Shown piece by piece: positions 26,859 to 36,047 of a stretch of 64,000 nucleotides of DNA. This DNA comes from Brevibacillus humidisoli. Lineage in GTDB: Bacteria > Bacillota > Bacilli > Brevibacillales > Brevibacillaceae. Below the pieces are notes generated by a model. It was not told the origin of the DNA. It saw nothing but the letters and a program-made list of their open reading frames with translations, and searched no databases. The DNA is taken from the NCBI RefSeq assembly GCF_020923435.1, contig NZ_CP087263.1:3305970-3369969 (forward strand). Direction: 5' to 3'. The position numbers and the translations under genes were made by a program. Positions within the stretch are counted from its first letter, which is position 1, and each line of letters begins with the position of its first letter.

Positions 26859-28970
26859 TTACGCTTCTCCTTCAGACTCCGCTGGTGTAACGAACCGGAC
26901 CGGGAGAGAGAAAAAGAACGTACTTCCCTCTCCTTTCCTGCTGTTCACACCAATCGTCCCCTGATGATACTCGATGATCTCCTTGCAGATCGCCAATCCC
27001 AACCCCGCACCATCGGATGGCTGCCCTGCCACCTTGAAAAACCTTTCAAAGATGTGGGGCAGGTCATCATCGGCAATCCCGATTCCGCTGTCGATTATTT
27101 TGACCGTCACGGTCCCGTGTACATCGTCCGTCGCTTCCCCCTCTACTTCAAAACGGATCGTCCCGCCCTGAGGGGTATACTTCAGTGCATTGACAACCAG
27201 ATTGCCGAAAACCTGCTCAATGCGATCCGGGTCAACATCAAAAACGGCAATCCGTCCATCTGTTGCAGCAAAAGAGTTGATGACCACTTCCTCAAACTGC
27301 AGACTGCTCTTCTCCACATCCATCCCGTATTTGTGGCAGAGATAGCGGATAAACGGGATGGCGGCTACTTGCTCAAACTGAAAACTGATCTGTCTCGTCT
27401 CCAGCCTGGTCAATTCCGACAAGTCATTGATGATCCGATGCAGCAGTTTGGTTTTGTCGTAAATCACATTCAGGTATTGGATGTCTCCTGGCTTTGCTAC
27501 TCCATCGAGCATGGCCTTTATGTACCCTCGGATGGAGGTCAGTGGCGTTCCCAATTCGTGTGAGATATTGGACAAAAGCCTTCTGCGCGATTGCTCCATT
27601 CGAAACAACTCTTCGTTTGCCTTCGCCAGCTCGTCATTAGCCTGCTGCCATTTGCTTGTCCTTTTTCGTACGGTTTCCTCCAGCGAACGGTTCATCTGCC
27701 GCAGTTTGCCTGACAATTTCTCCACATTTTTGTACAGCGTAATAAATTGTGAAGAGAGGTTGATCATTTGCGTAAACAGGAAAAACAACTGTCCCAGAGG
27801 GGCCAGATTCTCATAATCAGACAAATGGTTGTAGTATAGGATATCATTGATGATCGCGAGCAGTAAGCCGAACAGACCAATCCCATTGAGCAGCATGCCT
27901 TCTTTCTTTCTTAACGCTGTCAGGACGTATTCGCCGAGGGCATAGAGAAAAGAGAGCAGAATAAAGAGCTGGATAGTCAGCATCATTCTGGTGTAAATCA
28001 GCGCTGGTGTGACCAGCACAAATAATGCCAGCACAGCCGCACACCAGATCATCAGCTGTCGGACCTTCCCGCTTCGAGTACCATACCGGTAATGAATGAA
28101 TTGAATGACAAACACGACGCCCAAGATGGGCGACAGGTACTCGGCCTTTACCGACCACTCCCACTCTATCCAGGGGAACAAGCGGAGCAGCATGGTTTGC
28201 CCCAGCGTCAACGTACGAACGCAGATAGCCATACAGAGCGCTCCGAAGTAGAGAGAGGACTTCTCGCTCTTCCGCAGTGCGTACAGCCCGAAGTGATACA
28301 TGGCCATCGCAAACAGGCTTCCCACGATAAACAGTTCATAAGCTGTGTTTTGATCGTACTGACGAAGGATCTGTTGCTCCGGTCCTAAGCGGAACGACTG
28401 CCATATCCCCCCTTTTCGCTGGACGAAGTTGGACACCTGCAGCACTAGCTCGATGGTTTCGCTCTCAGGCGTAAAACGAACGACTTTGGGATAATTGCGG
28501 GGCACCATCTCTTCGCTGCTTCTGCCTACGATGCCATTCTTCGCAAGCAGTTGGCCGTTCACCCACAGTTTGTACGCAGTAGCGACACTGGGCACATAGA
28601 GTGCCTTTGGCTGGTTTAGCTCGTCGCTGCTGATCCGGATGTGCAAACGATAAGTGGCGTAGCCCTCGTTGGGCAGCGGTTGACCATTGATTGTATAATC
28701 GTTCCACTCCTTTGGAACCGGTACGATGCTGGCTGTCTCTTCGATGGCTTCCCGTTGGAAATCTTCCGGTGTCAGCAGCTGATTCCAGTAGAAACTCCAT
28801 TCCCCATGCAGTATAACTTGCTTGGCTGCCGTCAGATCCTGATCGCGCAGATCCAGCACACCCTGTACCGCAGCAGGACTGGACGCTGCACCGACTGCCA
28901 CACCAGCGCCAGCGATAGTGAGAAACATGAGGATGGAGCAGAATGCGAGTAGTGAGAGTACCCTGTACAT
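26859..28970 (-). CDS. membrane sensor histidine kinase, 7TMR-DISM type
   Basis: About 703 residues. A signal-anchor at the start is followed by an extracellular galactose-binding-like domain of about 150 residues (GEWSFYWNQLLTPEDF, YKLWVNGQLLAKNG). Then come seven membrane helices (about residues 205-400), a coiled coil, and a HisKA domain with the phospho-acceptor in RRLLSNISHELGTPLTSIRGY. The ATPase domain has N box NLVVNALKYTP, G1 DSGIGIADDDL and G2 GAGLGLAICKEI. Carbohydrate-like ligands are usual for such domains, but this one is unknown. No response regulator is adjacent, so it is an orphan kinase. A TTG three codons earlier is a possible start; the ATG fits GAGG spacing better. Confidence 0.87.
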   Translation of the reverse strand: MYRVLSLLAFCSILMFLTIAGAGVAVGAASSPAAVQGVLDLRDQDLTAAKQVILHGEWSFYWNQLLTPEDFQREAIEETASIVPVPKEWNDYTINGQPLPNEGYATYRLHIRISSDELNQPKALYVPSVATAYKLWVNGQLLAKNGIVGRSSEEMVPRNYPKVVRFTPESETIELVLQVSNFVQRKGGIWQSFRLGPEQQILRQYDQNTAYELFIVGSLFAMAMYHFGLYALRKSEKSSLYFGALCMAICVRTLTLGQTMLLRLFPWIEWEWSVKAEYLSPILGVVFVIQFIHYRYGTRSGKVRQLMIWCAAVLALFVLVTPALIYTRMMLTIQLFILLSFLYALGEYVLTALRKKEGMLLNGIGLFGLLLAIINDILYYNHLSDYENLAPLGQLFFLFTQMINLSSQFITLYKNVEKLSGKLRQMNRSLEETVRKRTSKWQQANDELAKANEELFRMEQSRRRLLSNISHELGTPLTSIRGYIKAMLDGVAKPGDIQYLNVIYDKTKLLHRIINDLSELTRLETRQISFQFEQVAAIPFIRYLCHKYGMDVEKSSLQFEEVVINSFAATDGRIAVFDVDPDRIEQVFGNLVVNALKYTPQGGTIRFEVEGEATDDVHGTVTVKIIDSGIGIADDDLPHIFERFFKVAGQPSDGAGLGLAICKEIIEYHQGTIGVNSRKGEGSTFFFSLPVRFVTPAESEGEA

Positions 28971-29290
28971 ATCAATCAAACCTCATCATATGATTTCAAA
29001 AATGATACGATTTCAAAGATTCACCCATCATATGTATAGTCTAGCACATCTGGAAAAACAAAAGCGCCACGGTTGCCGCTTCAACACACATTCACACCTT
29101 CCTGTGAGCACGGCTCAACCAAAAAGAACAGCCTGCCGTGACGCCAATCAACATGTAACGCCGGCAGTTGCTGCTCTTATGACATAAGCGTATGGTATGA
29201 AATGCTTTTCAGGTCAACCCTTTTTTTTTCGATTTTGCTGCTTGTGGTACAATCGTGACAAGAAAATCGGGGAACGGGGAAGAGTCGTTT
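28971..29290. other. divergent intergenic region between the kinase and the second LacI gene
   Basis: Close to the kinase lie a palindrome ATCATATGAT (28985-28994) and a direct repeat GATTTCAAA (28992-29000 and 29009-29017, 17-bp period), which may bind a regulator of the kinase gene. A possible -10 box TACAAT is at 29248-29253 before the LacI gene. No gene is seen. Confidence 0.4.
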
Positions 29291-30274
29291 ATGGCGAATA
29301 TCAGACAAATCGCAGCGTTGGCTGGTGTATCTGTCACTACCGTGTCGCGCGTGTTAAACAACCATCCCTACGTGAGCAAAGAAAAGCGGGAGGCTGTGCA
29401 AAAAGCTGTGCAACAATTGAATTACGTCCGCAACAGCAACGCCGTTCATCTCAAAAAGGGGAAGACGTTAACCATCGGCGTCATCCTTCCCTATCTGAAC
29501 AACCCCTATCTCAACGCACCAGTTGAAGGGATTGTAAGCGAAGCGTTGAGAAGCGGGTACCGGGTTACCCTGTGCCAGACCGACTATCGCCCTGAACAGG
29601 AAAGCGACGCGCTGGACATGCTGAAAACAAAGGAAGTAGACGGCATCGTCATCTGTTCACGCTCCAACTCTTGGGAACAGTTGGTTCCTTATACCCAATA
29701 TGGCCCGATTGTCGTCTGTGAAGATTCCGGCAAATGGGCGATCTCTTCTGTCTACATCGACCATTATCGCAGCTTTCTGCTCGGCATGAACCACTTGATC
29801 AGCAAAGGGCATCGACGGATCGGCTACTGCATTGGACGGAAAAACAGCCATACCAGTCAAGCTCGTCGACAGGCTTACTATGACGTACTGGCTGCATGGG
29901 AAGAGCCGGTACCAGTCAGCGAGGAGTGGCTGTTCTACGAGCATCTATCCATCGAAGCTGGTATCGAAGCGGCACGCAAACTGTGCAAGCTGCAGGTCCG
30001 ACCGACCGCGATGATGATGGCGTCTCATCAATCTGCTGCAGGAATGGTCACAGAGTTGAGAAAACAAGGTATCCGCGTGCCCGAAGACCTCGCCGTGATC
30101 GGGTTTGATACTGATCCCATCGCTCAGATTCTGGACATCACCGCCGTAGAACATCCAAGCATGGAGGTGGGCAGAATCGCCTTCAACCTCTTATATCAGC
30201 ATATCCATGAACGTACCTATGTCCCCCAAAAATGTGAAGTCCCATTTTGTCTCGTCGAACGCTCCACAGTCTGA
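29291..30274 (+). CDS. LacI-family transcriptional regulator (second)
   Basis: A 327-residue regulator with an HTH (NIRQIAALAGVSVTTVSRVLNN) and hinge, then a sugar-binding-like sensor (GVILPYLNNPYLNAPVEGIV, GHRRIGYCIGRKNS, AVIGFDTDPIAQIL). The ATG at 29291 gives the standard N-terminus, with GGGGAAGAG upstream; a reading from 29255 adds residues without family similarity. No metabolic gene is adjacent on the same strand, so its targets lie elsewhere or include the divergent histidine kinase. Inducer unknown. Confidence 0.9.
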   Translation: MANIRQIAALAGVSVTTVSRVLNNHPYVSKEKREAVQKAVQQLNYVRNSNAVHLKKGKTLTIGVILPYLNNPYLNAPVEGIVSEALRSGYRVTLCQTDYRPEQESDALDMLKTKEVDGIVICSRSNSWEQLVPYTQYGPIVVCEDSGKWAISSVYIDHYRSFLLGMNHLISKGHRRIGYCIGRKNSHTSQARRQAYYDVLAAWEEPVPVSEEWLFYEHLSIEAGIEAARKLCKLQVRPTAMMMASHQSAAGMVTELRKQGIRVPEDLAVIGFDTDPIAQILDITAVEHPSMEVGRIAFNLLYQHIHERTYVPQKCEVPFCLVERSTV

Positions 30275-30394
30275 CAGAGCCTGTGTTGGACCGTTGATAG
30301 CATTCAAGCCCGTCAGTTATGCCCGTCCATTATGCTCCCCCGCTATGGCATGGGGAAAAAGGTGCACCATGCAGAGTGATAACCAATCATACGT

Positions 30395-30416
30395 AAAAAG
30401 GCGGCAAACTGCCGCC
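30395..30416 (-). terminator. terminator of the XhlA-like gene
   Basis: GGCGGCA (30400-30406) pairs with TGCCGCC (30410-30416) around a 3-base loop. On the minus strand five T's follow. It lies 29 bp after the xhlA-like stop. Confidence 0.8.
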
Positions 30417-30444
30417 ACAATGTGTAGAAAATCATTCACCCCCA

Positions 30445-30633
30445 TCAGATTTTTAAAATCAGGTTCAAAACTGCCGCAATAGTTGCACCAAGTACCAGTC
30501 TATTTAACCACATAAGGGTATTTTTGATCTCTTTTACATCTTGCGCAACGGAATCTAATCGCTGCTCGATCATCGCTTGTCGTACCTCAAGGTGACGGAC
30601 GCGATCTTCAAGTTGATTTTCCATCATCTTCAC
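30445..30633 (-). CDS. XhlA-like small membrane protein
   Basis: A 62-residue protein. Residues about 5-40 form a heptad-repeat coiled coil (LEDRVRHLEVRQAMIEQRLD), then IKNTLMWLNRLVLGATIAAVL gives one C-terminal membrane helix. This is the layout of XhlA/hemolysin-like proteins, which in the Bacillus PBSX prophage help the holin during lysis. No other phage gene is near, so it is a lone copy, perhaps a prophage remnant or a domesticated gene. It has its own terminator, which supports a real gene. Confidence 0.75.
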   Translation of the reverse strand: MKMMENQLEDRVRHLEVRQAMIEQRLDSVAQDVKEIKNTLMWLNRLVLGATIAAVLNLILKI

Positions 30634-30773
30634 CCGCTTTCATTACTATCAGTATATAGCACTGAATGATTCTTGGTACGGGCTGTCAATTGATGGATGA
30701 TCGCGTTTTATTTGCTCGGTTGATGGTTTTGCTCCGTTTATATAAATGCTTTTTTCAACGCTTTTTTCAAGTG

Positions 30774-30811
30774 AAAAGTCCTTGTGACCGCTTGCGGGCG
30801 GCAACAAGGAC
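30774..30811 (-). terminator. terminator after the ROK regulator gene
   Basis: GTCCTTGT (30778-30785) pairs with ACAAGGAC (30804-30811). On the minus strand TTTT follows. It lies 19 bp after the ROK stop codon and closes the galT-ROK transcript. Confidence 0.75.
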
Positions 30812-30829
30812 CCGATCATTGAGACTTCA

Positions 30830-32053
30830 TCATACTTCGGAAATACCGGATGGCGCAAAAAACTTCTGCAGCACAAGCGTAGCCGCTCCGATTGCCGCAC
30901 TGTTTTTCCCCAGTTGGGACGTTACGATCTTTACATTCTCCAGCTCTTTATGCATCAATCGTGCACTCACCGTTTTACGCAGCGGTTCCAGTACATACTC
31001 TCCTGCCCGGGCCACGCCACCGCTTAGGATAATCAGGGAAGGGTTGAGGGTGTGAATCACGTTGGCAACACCTACTCCGAGGTAGCGGCCGGTTTGGGCC
31101 AGCAGATCAATCGCAACCTGATCACCCTGCTTTGCCGCTTCGTACACCATATTTCCGGTGATCTCTTCCGACGCCCCCCACTCTGCCAGCAGCGTGGATT
31201 TGCCTTGTTCAATCGCCTCTCGCGCTCTCCTGGCGATTGCCGAACCGTCGGCGAGCGCTTCCAGACAGCCCCGGTTGCCGCAGCAGCAGGGAGGGCCATC
31301 TATGTCAACGGTGGTATGACCGATTTCCCCCGCAGTATGGGACATCCCATGAAACAACTGGTGATTCAGAAAGATTCCGGCCCCGATGCCTGTACCGACG
31401 TACATAGAGATAAAGTTGGCCACTCCTTGCGCCTGACCAAACCAGCTTTCCGCCATCGCTTGAGCGCGAACATCATTATCCACTTCCACCGGCAGTTGGA
31501 ACTCTTCTTCCAGCACATCCTTGACGGGCACATCCCGGAGGTCTGGATGGGGAGCAAACAAGGCTACGCCGTTTTCGGGATTAACCAGCCCATGCATGCC
31601 GACGCCAATCCCCAGTATCGGCTTCTGCGACAGCTTCACTTCATCGATCACGGCACGGATCGCCCTTTTCACCGTATCGAGGAACTCCTCGGCAGACGGA
31701 CGACTAGGCAGGCGGGAGACTGTTTCTTTCACAACGGTATTGTCTAGTAATGTGGCAATCACCCTGAGGGTTTTGGCACCGGCATTTACACCGATCACAC
31801 AGAAAGCTTCCGTGTTGATGCGCAAGAGAATCGGCTTCCGCCCTCCCGATGACTCCCCTAACGTGCTCTCGATGACAATCCCAGATTCGAGCAACTCTCC
31901 AACAATATTGGTTACCGTCGGCGGCGTTAGCTTGCACATTTTTGCAATCTCCGCTCGTGATATGGGACCATGGAGCCGGATCAGATTTAAAATAACGGAC
32001 TTGTTGACAGACTTCATCCATTGAAAGCTGCCAATCTGTATCGTATCTGCCAT
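30830..32053 (-). CDS. ROK-family transcriptional regulator (XylR/NagC type)
   Basis: A 407-residue repressor. The N-terminal winged HTH (NLIRLHGPISRAEIAKMCKLTPPTVTNIV) is followed by a ROK sugar-binding domain with GVGMHGLVNPENGVALFAPH and the zinc motif GPPCCCGNRGCLEALADGS. ROK regulators release DNA on binding their sugar. It follows galT by 67 bp on the same strand and probably shares its transcript. An identical 17-bp AT-rich sequence before galT/pgm and before mglB is the best candidate operator, which would make this the repressor of the galactose regulon. The ATG at 32053 follows AGGAG. Confidence 0.88.
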   Translation of the reverse strand: MADTIQIGSFQWMKSVNKSVILNLIRLHGPISRAEIAKMCKLTPPTVTNIVGELLESGIVIESTLGESSGGRKPILLRINTEAFCVIGVNAGAKTLRVIATLLDNTVVKETVSRLPSRPSAEEFLDTVKRAIRAVIDEVKLSQKPILGIGVGMHGLVNPENGVALFAPHPDLRDVPVKDVLEEEFQLPVEVDNDVRAQAMAESWFGQAQGVANFISMYVGTGIGAGIFLNHQLFHGMSHTAGEIGHTTVDIDGPPCCCGNRGCLEALADGSAIARRAREAIEQGKSTLLAEWGASEEITGNMVYEAAKQGDQVAIDLLAQTGRYLGVGVANVIHTLNPSLIILSGGVARAGEYVLEPLRKTVSARLMHKELENVKIVTSQLGKNSAAIGAATLVLQKFFAPSGISEV

Positions 32054-32120
32054 GTAAGTCAATCTCCTATTTCTGATTTCGTTGCAGCGCACTTCTTAAC
32101 GAATAAGTATATCAGGCCGC

Positions 32121-33125
32121 TCATCTATCTTTCCACTCACGATTGCTGCTCTGATACCTCCTGTATGCCTGACGCAGGTGTTCCGCCGTTTCCTCGACAG
32201 CGTGCGGATTACAGGGCGCCCACGCTCCCATCTCGGAAGAAGCATAGTACTTGATCTGGTTAGGTCCGCGCAGCGGCGTATAAAACTCGATGTGAAAATG
32301 GTAGAAAGCCTCTACATCCTCTCCATTAACCGGCTTCTGATGCAAGACCATCATATAGGGAAACAACCGGTCAAATAAGGTGTCCATCGCTCCCGTCATA
32401 TCCTTCAGCATCTCAGCCAAGCTCCGTCTTTCCTCCGCAGAGAATGCGCTCAGCGATGTTTTGTGAGATTTGCTGGCGATGAACAATCCATACGGGTAAT
32501 CTGTGAAAAAAGGGATGTAGGCGAAAAAGTGCTCGTTCTCGTGGATCATCCGCTGTTGAAACCGTTGTTCTTCCTGATTGATGTCACAGATGAGACAGCG
32601 ACCTGACGTTTCATAATGATGCTGACAGTTTTCCAGCTCGACTCGCACTTTTAGTGGCACGTGAGGATAGGCATAGATTTGACCGTGGGGATGAGGCATG
32701 GTGACCCCGCATTCCTCGCCACGATTCTCGAAGATCAGAATATACTTGTGGTTGAGATCCTGGCTTAATTGGACAAACCGATCCGTCCACAGGTTGATCA
32801 GCTGCTCAATATGCTCGACAGAGAGCTGCGGCAATGTGGTCGTATGCTCGGGAGAGTAGAGGATCACCTCGCATTTTCCCTTTGCAGGCCTTGTCGGGTA
32901 GAGAACAGAACCGACCGGATCTGGCTCTGGCGGATCGGGCATCAGCACAGGAAAGTCGTTATCGTATGTATGAACGACATAGTGGTCGGGAACCTTGCCG
33001 GATCCAGGACAAAACGGACAGATGTCTTTTGGCATGTTGGGACGGTGCTGCCGGTTGCCGGCGACCATCGTCCAGTCGCCAAGAAGCGGATTGTAACGCA
33101 ACTCTGTCAATTGCATTCCCTCCAT
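32121..33125 (-). CDS. galT: galactose-1-phosphate uridylyltransferase
   Basis: A 334-residue HIT-superfamily enzyme that swaps UMP between UDP-glucose and galactose 1-phosphate in the Leloir pathway. The active-site motif HPHGQ is present (GVTMPHPHGQIYAYPHVP near residue 165), with the N-terminal ELRYNPLLGDWTMVAGNR and zinc-type ICPFCPG. A second HIT-like half carries EAFYHFHIEFYTP. It is divergent from the phosphohexomutase gene, which converts the product glucose 1-phosphate. The start is either the ATG at 33125 or the one three codons in; neither has an ideal site. No galK or galE is in the window. Confidence 0.93.
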   Translation of the reverse strand: MEGMQLTELRYNPLLGDWTMVAGNRQHRPNMPKDICPFCPGSGKVPDHYVVHTYDNDFPVLMPDPPEPDPVGSVLYPTRPAKGKCEVILYSPEHTTTLPQLSVEHIEQLINLWTDRFVQLSQDLNHKYILIFENRGEECGVTMPHPHGQIYAYPHVPLKVRVELENCQHHYETSGRCLICDINQEEQRFQQRMIHENEHFFAYIPFFTDYPYGLFIASKSHKTSLSAFSAEERRSLAEMLKDMTGAMDTLFDRLFPYMMVLHQKPVNGEDVEAFYHFHIEFYTPLRGPNQIKYYASSEMGAWAPCNPHAVEETAEHLRQAYRRYQSSNREWKDR

Positions 33126-33162
33126 TGAATCAGTATGGTATAGTTAAAGAACGAATAGTTTA

Positions 33163-33179
33163 TAAATTAATTTAATTAA
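33163..33179. promoter_or_regulatory. operator-like sequence between galT and the phosphohexomutase gene
   Basis: TAAATTAATTTAATTAA contains the perfect palindrome TAAATTAATTTA. The same 17 bp occur in reverse orientation upstream of mglB. It is the proposed site of the ROK regulator. Confidence 0.65.
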
Positions 33180-33259
33180 CTATGTAACCATCTTAATATA
33201 GCTGATTTTGCTTTTCAATCTTTTTATTCCGGTCAGGAAGCAAGGAGGAGGAGCAGCAG

Positions 33260-34966
33260 ATGCGAACGGATCAACTCCAGTACCAACGTTGGCTGAACGA
33301 AGAGAGCTTAGACCCTACCCTCAAAGAGGAATTGCGACAGATAACCGAAGATTCGGAAATTGCAGAGCGTTTTCATCGCTATCTGGACTTCGGCACGGCC
33401 GGTCTACGCGGTCTGATCGGTGCAGGTACCAATCGGATGAACATCTATACCATCCGTCGCGCGACAGCCGGCCTGGCCGGGTATCTAAAAAAGCAGAACA
33501 TCGAGCAAAAAGGGATCGTGATCGCTTATGATACCCGCAACAAATCGCGTCTATTTGCTCAGGAAGCGGCTGGAGTCCTGTCCTACTTAGGCATCCCGGT
33601 CTATCTGTTTGCTGAGGTCTGCCCTACTCCCATCTTATCTTTCGCTGTCCGTTATCTGCACGCGGCCGGCGGGATTGTGATTACGGCCAGCCACAATCCA
33701 CCGCAATACAATGGATTTAAGGTATACAACAAAGATGGGGCCCAGATTCCCGATCAGGCAGCTCGCGCCATCCTTGAGGAAATCAGCCGAATCCCCAATG
33801 AATTCACCATTCCGGTCCTGCCCTTGGAGGATGGACAAAAGAGCAGACGGATCCGCTTTGTCGGCGTGGACGTGTATCAGGCCTACTACCAAAACGTCTA
33901 TGCTCTCTCGTTACTGCCTGTACGAGAACGAGGGAAGTCCGGCCAAGCCCTATCCATAGTCTATACGCCGCTGCATGGTACCGGCACGCCACATGTGTGC
34001 CGTGTGCTGCAGCAGTTGGACAACATCGCGCTTCACCTGGTTGCTGAGCAATCTAATCCTGACCCGTTCTTTTCCACCCTCTCCACCCCCAATCCCGAAG
34101 ATCCTGCCGCCTATTCGCTGGCGATTCGCACAGCAGAGACGAGCGGAGCAGACATCATCTTTGCTACTGATCCCGATGCTGATCGTCTGGGGATCATGGG
34201 ACGAAATGACCAGGGAGAATACGTTCTGTTTAACGGAAATCAAATCGGCGCCTTGCTCCTCTCCTACGTGCTGGAGAGAAAAAACCAGCTTGGGGTGCTG
34301 CCGCAAAACGGTGTGATGCTGAAGACGATTGTCACTTCCGATTTGGGACGCGCCATTGCCGCTGCTTACGGAATCGAGACCTGTGAGACCCTGACCGGAT
34401 TCAAGTACATCGCCGAAAAAGTCGCACAGTTGGGCGCGCGTGGAAGCCACTCATTCCTCTTTGGCTATGAGGAAAGCTGCGGTTACCTAATCGGTGATTT
34501 TGTTCTGGACAAGGATGCTGTACAAACGGCATACCTCGCCGCCGAGATGGCCCTCTATTTTCACGCAAAAGGACAGACGCTCTACCAAGCACTGCAGGAA
34601 ATCTATCAAACGTACGGTTACTACCGGGAAGAGCAGCTGTCCGTCATGTTCCAGGGAAGTGATGGAGCCGAGCAAATGAACCAACTGATGAGCTGTCTTC
34701 GTCAACAGGCGGTGGAAGAGTATCAGGCAGCCCGTACCTCCGGCATTGCGATCAAGTCAATCAAGGATTATGCAAACGGTCTGGATGGGCAGCCACCAGC
34801 CAATGTGCTAACCTACATGCTGGCTGACGGCAGCGCGATCACCTTTCGCCCATCGGGTACGGAGCCCAAACTAAAGGTGTATCTCCGGACCACAGATCGC
34901 ACTCAGCAAGCGGCTGAGGCCAAGCTGTTGCAGTTACAAGCGATTGCCAACGGGATGCTTTCCTAA
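33260..34966 (+). CDS. phosphoglucomutase/phosphomannomutase
   Basis: A 568-residue alpha-D-phosphohexomutase. Domain 1 has the phospho-serine loop ITASHNPPQYNGFKVY near residue 140, the metal loop DPDADRLGIM near residue 300, the sugar-binding loop GYEESCGYLIGDFVLDKDAV near residue 405, and the phosphate-binding loop TFRPSGTEPKLKVYL near the end. It converts glucose 1-phosphate to glucose 6-phosphate, so it feeds GalT product into glycolysis. The length fits the PgcA group. The start follows AGGAGGAGG. Promoter and shared operator lie between it and divergent galT. Confidence 0.93.
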   Translation: MRTDQLQYQRWLNEESLDPTLKEELRQITEDSEIAERFHRYLDFGTAGLRGLIGAGTNRMNIYTIRRATAGLAGYLKKQNIEQKGIVIAYDTRNKSRLFAQEAAGVLSYLGIPVYLFAEVCPTPILSFAVRYLHAAGGIVITASHNPPQYNGFKVYNKDGAQIPDQAARAILEEISRIPNEFTIPVLPLEDGQKSRRIRFVGVDVYQAYYQNVYALSLLPVRERGKSGQALSIVYTPLHGTGTPHVCRVLQQLDNIALHLVAEQSNPDPFFSTLSTPNPEDPAAYSLAIRTAETSGADIIFATDPDADRLGIMGRNDQGEYVLFNGNQIGALLLSYVLERKNQLGVLPQNGVMLKTIVTSDLGRAIAAAYGIETCETLTGFKYIAEKVAQLGARGSHSFLFGYEESCGYLIGDFVLDKDAVQTAYLAAEMALYFHAKGQTLYQALQEIYQTYGYYREEQLSVMFQGSDGAEQMNQLMSCLRQQAVEEYQAARTSGIAIKSIKDYANGLDGQPPANVLTYMLADGSAITFRPSGTEPKLKVYLRTTDRTQQAAEAKLLQLQAIANGMLS

Positions 34967-34971
34967 AAGAA

Positions 34972-34998
34972 AGGCGGATATCTGCCTCCTATCCGCCT
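34972..34998. terminator. bidirectional terminator between pgm and mglC
   Basis: AGGCGGATA (34972-34980) pairs with TATCCGCCT (34990-34998) between two convergent stop codons. The minus strand has a TTTCTTTT tract after the hairpin; the plus strand has a weaker pyrimidine tract. Confidence 0.75.
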
Positions 34999-35009
34999 CT
35001 TCCCTATGC

Positions 35010-36029
35010 TTATTTTTTTGCAACGTATTTTCTGATATCAAAGGCGACGGCAGCCACGATGATCAGACCTTTGATGATCAACTGCCAGTATGGGTTGACA
35101 CCGATAAACGTCAGCCCATAGTTGATCACCCCGAAGATCAGAACGCCCGCGACAATCCCTGCAACCGTACCAATTCCTCCCGAAGTGGAGACTCCGCCCA
35201 CCACGCAGGCAGCGATCGCATCAAGCTCGTACATGTTGCCGTAGTTGTTGGTCGCCCCACCGGTTCTGGCTGCTTCCAGCACGCCACCAAGACCGTACAA
35301 GGCGCCAGCAAAGGCATAAATGACCATCAGGTTGCGAGCCACATCAATTCCCGAAACGGTAGCCGCCTGCACATTTCCGCCGATCGCGTACATGTTTTTG
35401 CCCAACCGCGTTTTATTGAATACGATCCAGACCAAGAAACAGACTGCCGCGGCGATAAGCACAATATAGGGCAATGAATAAGGGCCGTTCGGTCCGATAA
35501 AACCTGTCCCCAGATTGGAGAAATCCTCACGCAGTCCGCCAATCGGCTGGGATTGGTTCGGTTCCAGGTCAAAATAGATCGAGTTGACCCCATACACCAT
35601 GACCATCGTTCCCAATGTGGTGATAAAAGGCGGAACATGAAACTTGGCGACGATAAAGCCGTTAATCAGGCCTACTAAAAGACCAGCCAGGATCGCCAGC
35701 AGGATCGGCACTACCATCGGCAGTTCAGGCAGATCGGGAAAAAATCGTCTCGGATAATCTTCCAACTGCAGCATGGAAGCAGACAGAACAGCTGACAGAC
35801 CGACGACACGTCCTGCCGATAAGTCTACGCCCCCCGATATGAGAACAAAAGCTGCTCCCAAGGCGATAATCACTCGTGTAGACGATTGCAGCAGGATGTC
35901 ACGAATGGTTGTAACAGCTAAAAAACGTGGATCCCAGACAGCAATCCCGATGATAAGGACGAGTAAGACGATAAAAATGGCATACTGAGAGACAAAACCC
36001 TGAATCTTGTTAGCGCGCAAGCTGACCAC
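35010..36029 (-). CDS. mglC: galactose/methyl-galactoside ABC transporter permease
   Basis: A 339-residue RbsC/MglC-type permease with 8-10 hydrophobic segments. Marks include GAAFVLISGGVDLSAGRVVGLSAVL and the loop GNVQAATVSGIDVARN, with GGVSTSGGIGTVAGIVAGVL near the end. It forms the channel for the sugar delivered by MglB. The start is GTG at 36029 with AGGAGG 10 bp before. It is last in mglBAC and ends at a bidirectional terminator. Confidence 0.9.
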   Translation of the reverse strand: MVSLRANKIQGFVSQYAIFIVLLVLIIGIAVWDPRFLAVTTIRDILLQSSTRVIIALGAAFVLISGGVDLSAGRVVGLSAVLSASMLQLEDYPRRFFPDLPELPMVVPILLAILAGLLVGLINGFIVAKFHVPPFITTLGTMVMVYGVNSIYFDLEPNQSQPIGGLREDFSNLGTGFIGPNGPYSLPYIVLIAAAVCFLVWIVFNKTRLGKNMYAIGGNVQAATVSGIDVARNLMVIYAFAGALYGLGGVLEAARTGGATNNYGNMYELDAIAACVVGGVSTSGGIGTVAGIVAGVLIFGVINYGLTFIGVNPYWQLIIKGLIIVAAVAFDIRKYVAKK

Positions 36030-36047
36030 GGCACCACTTCCTCCTTT

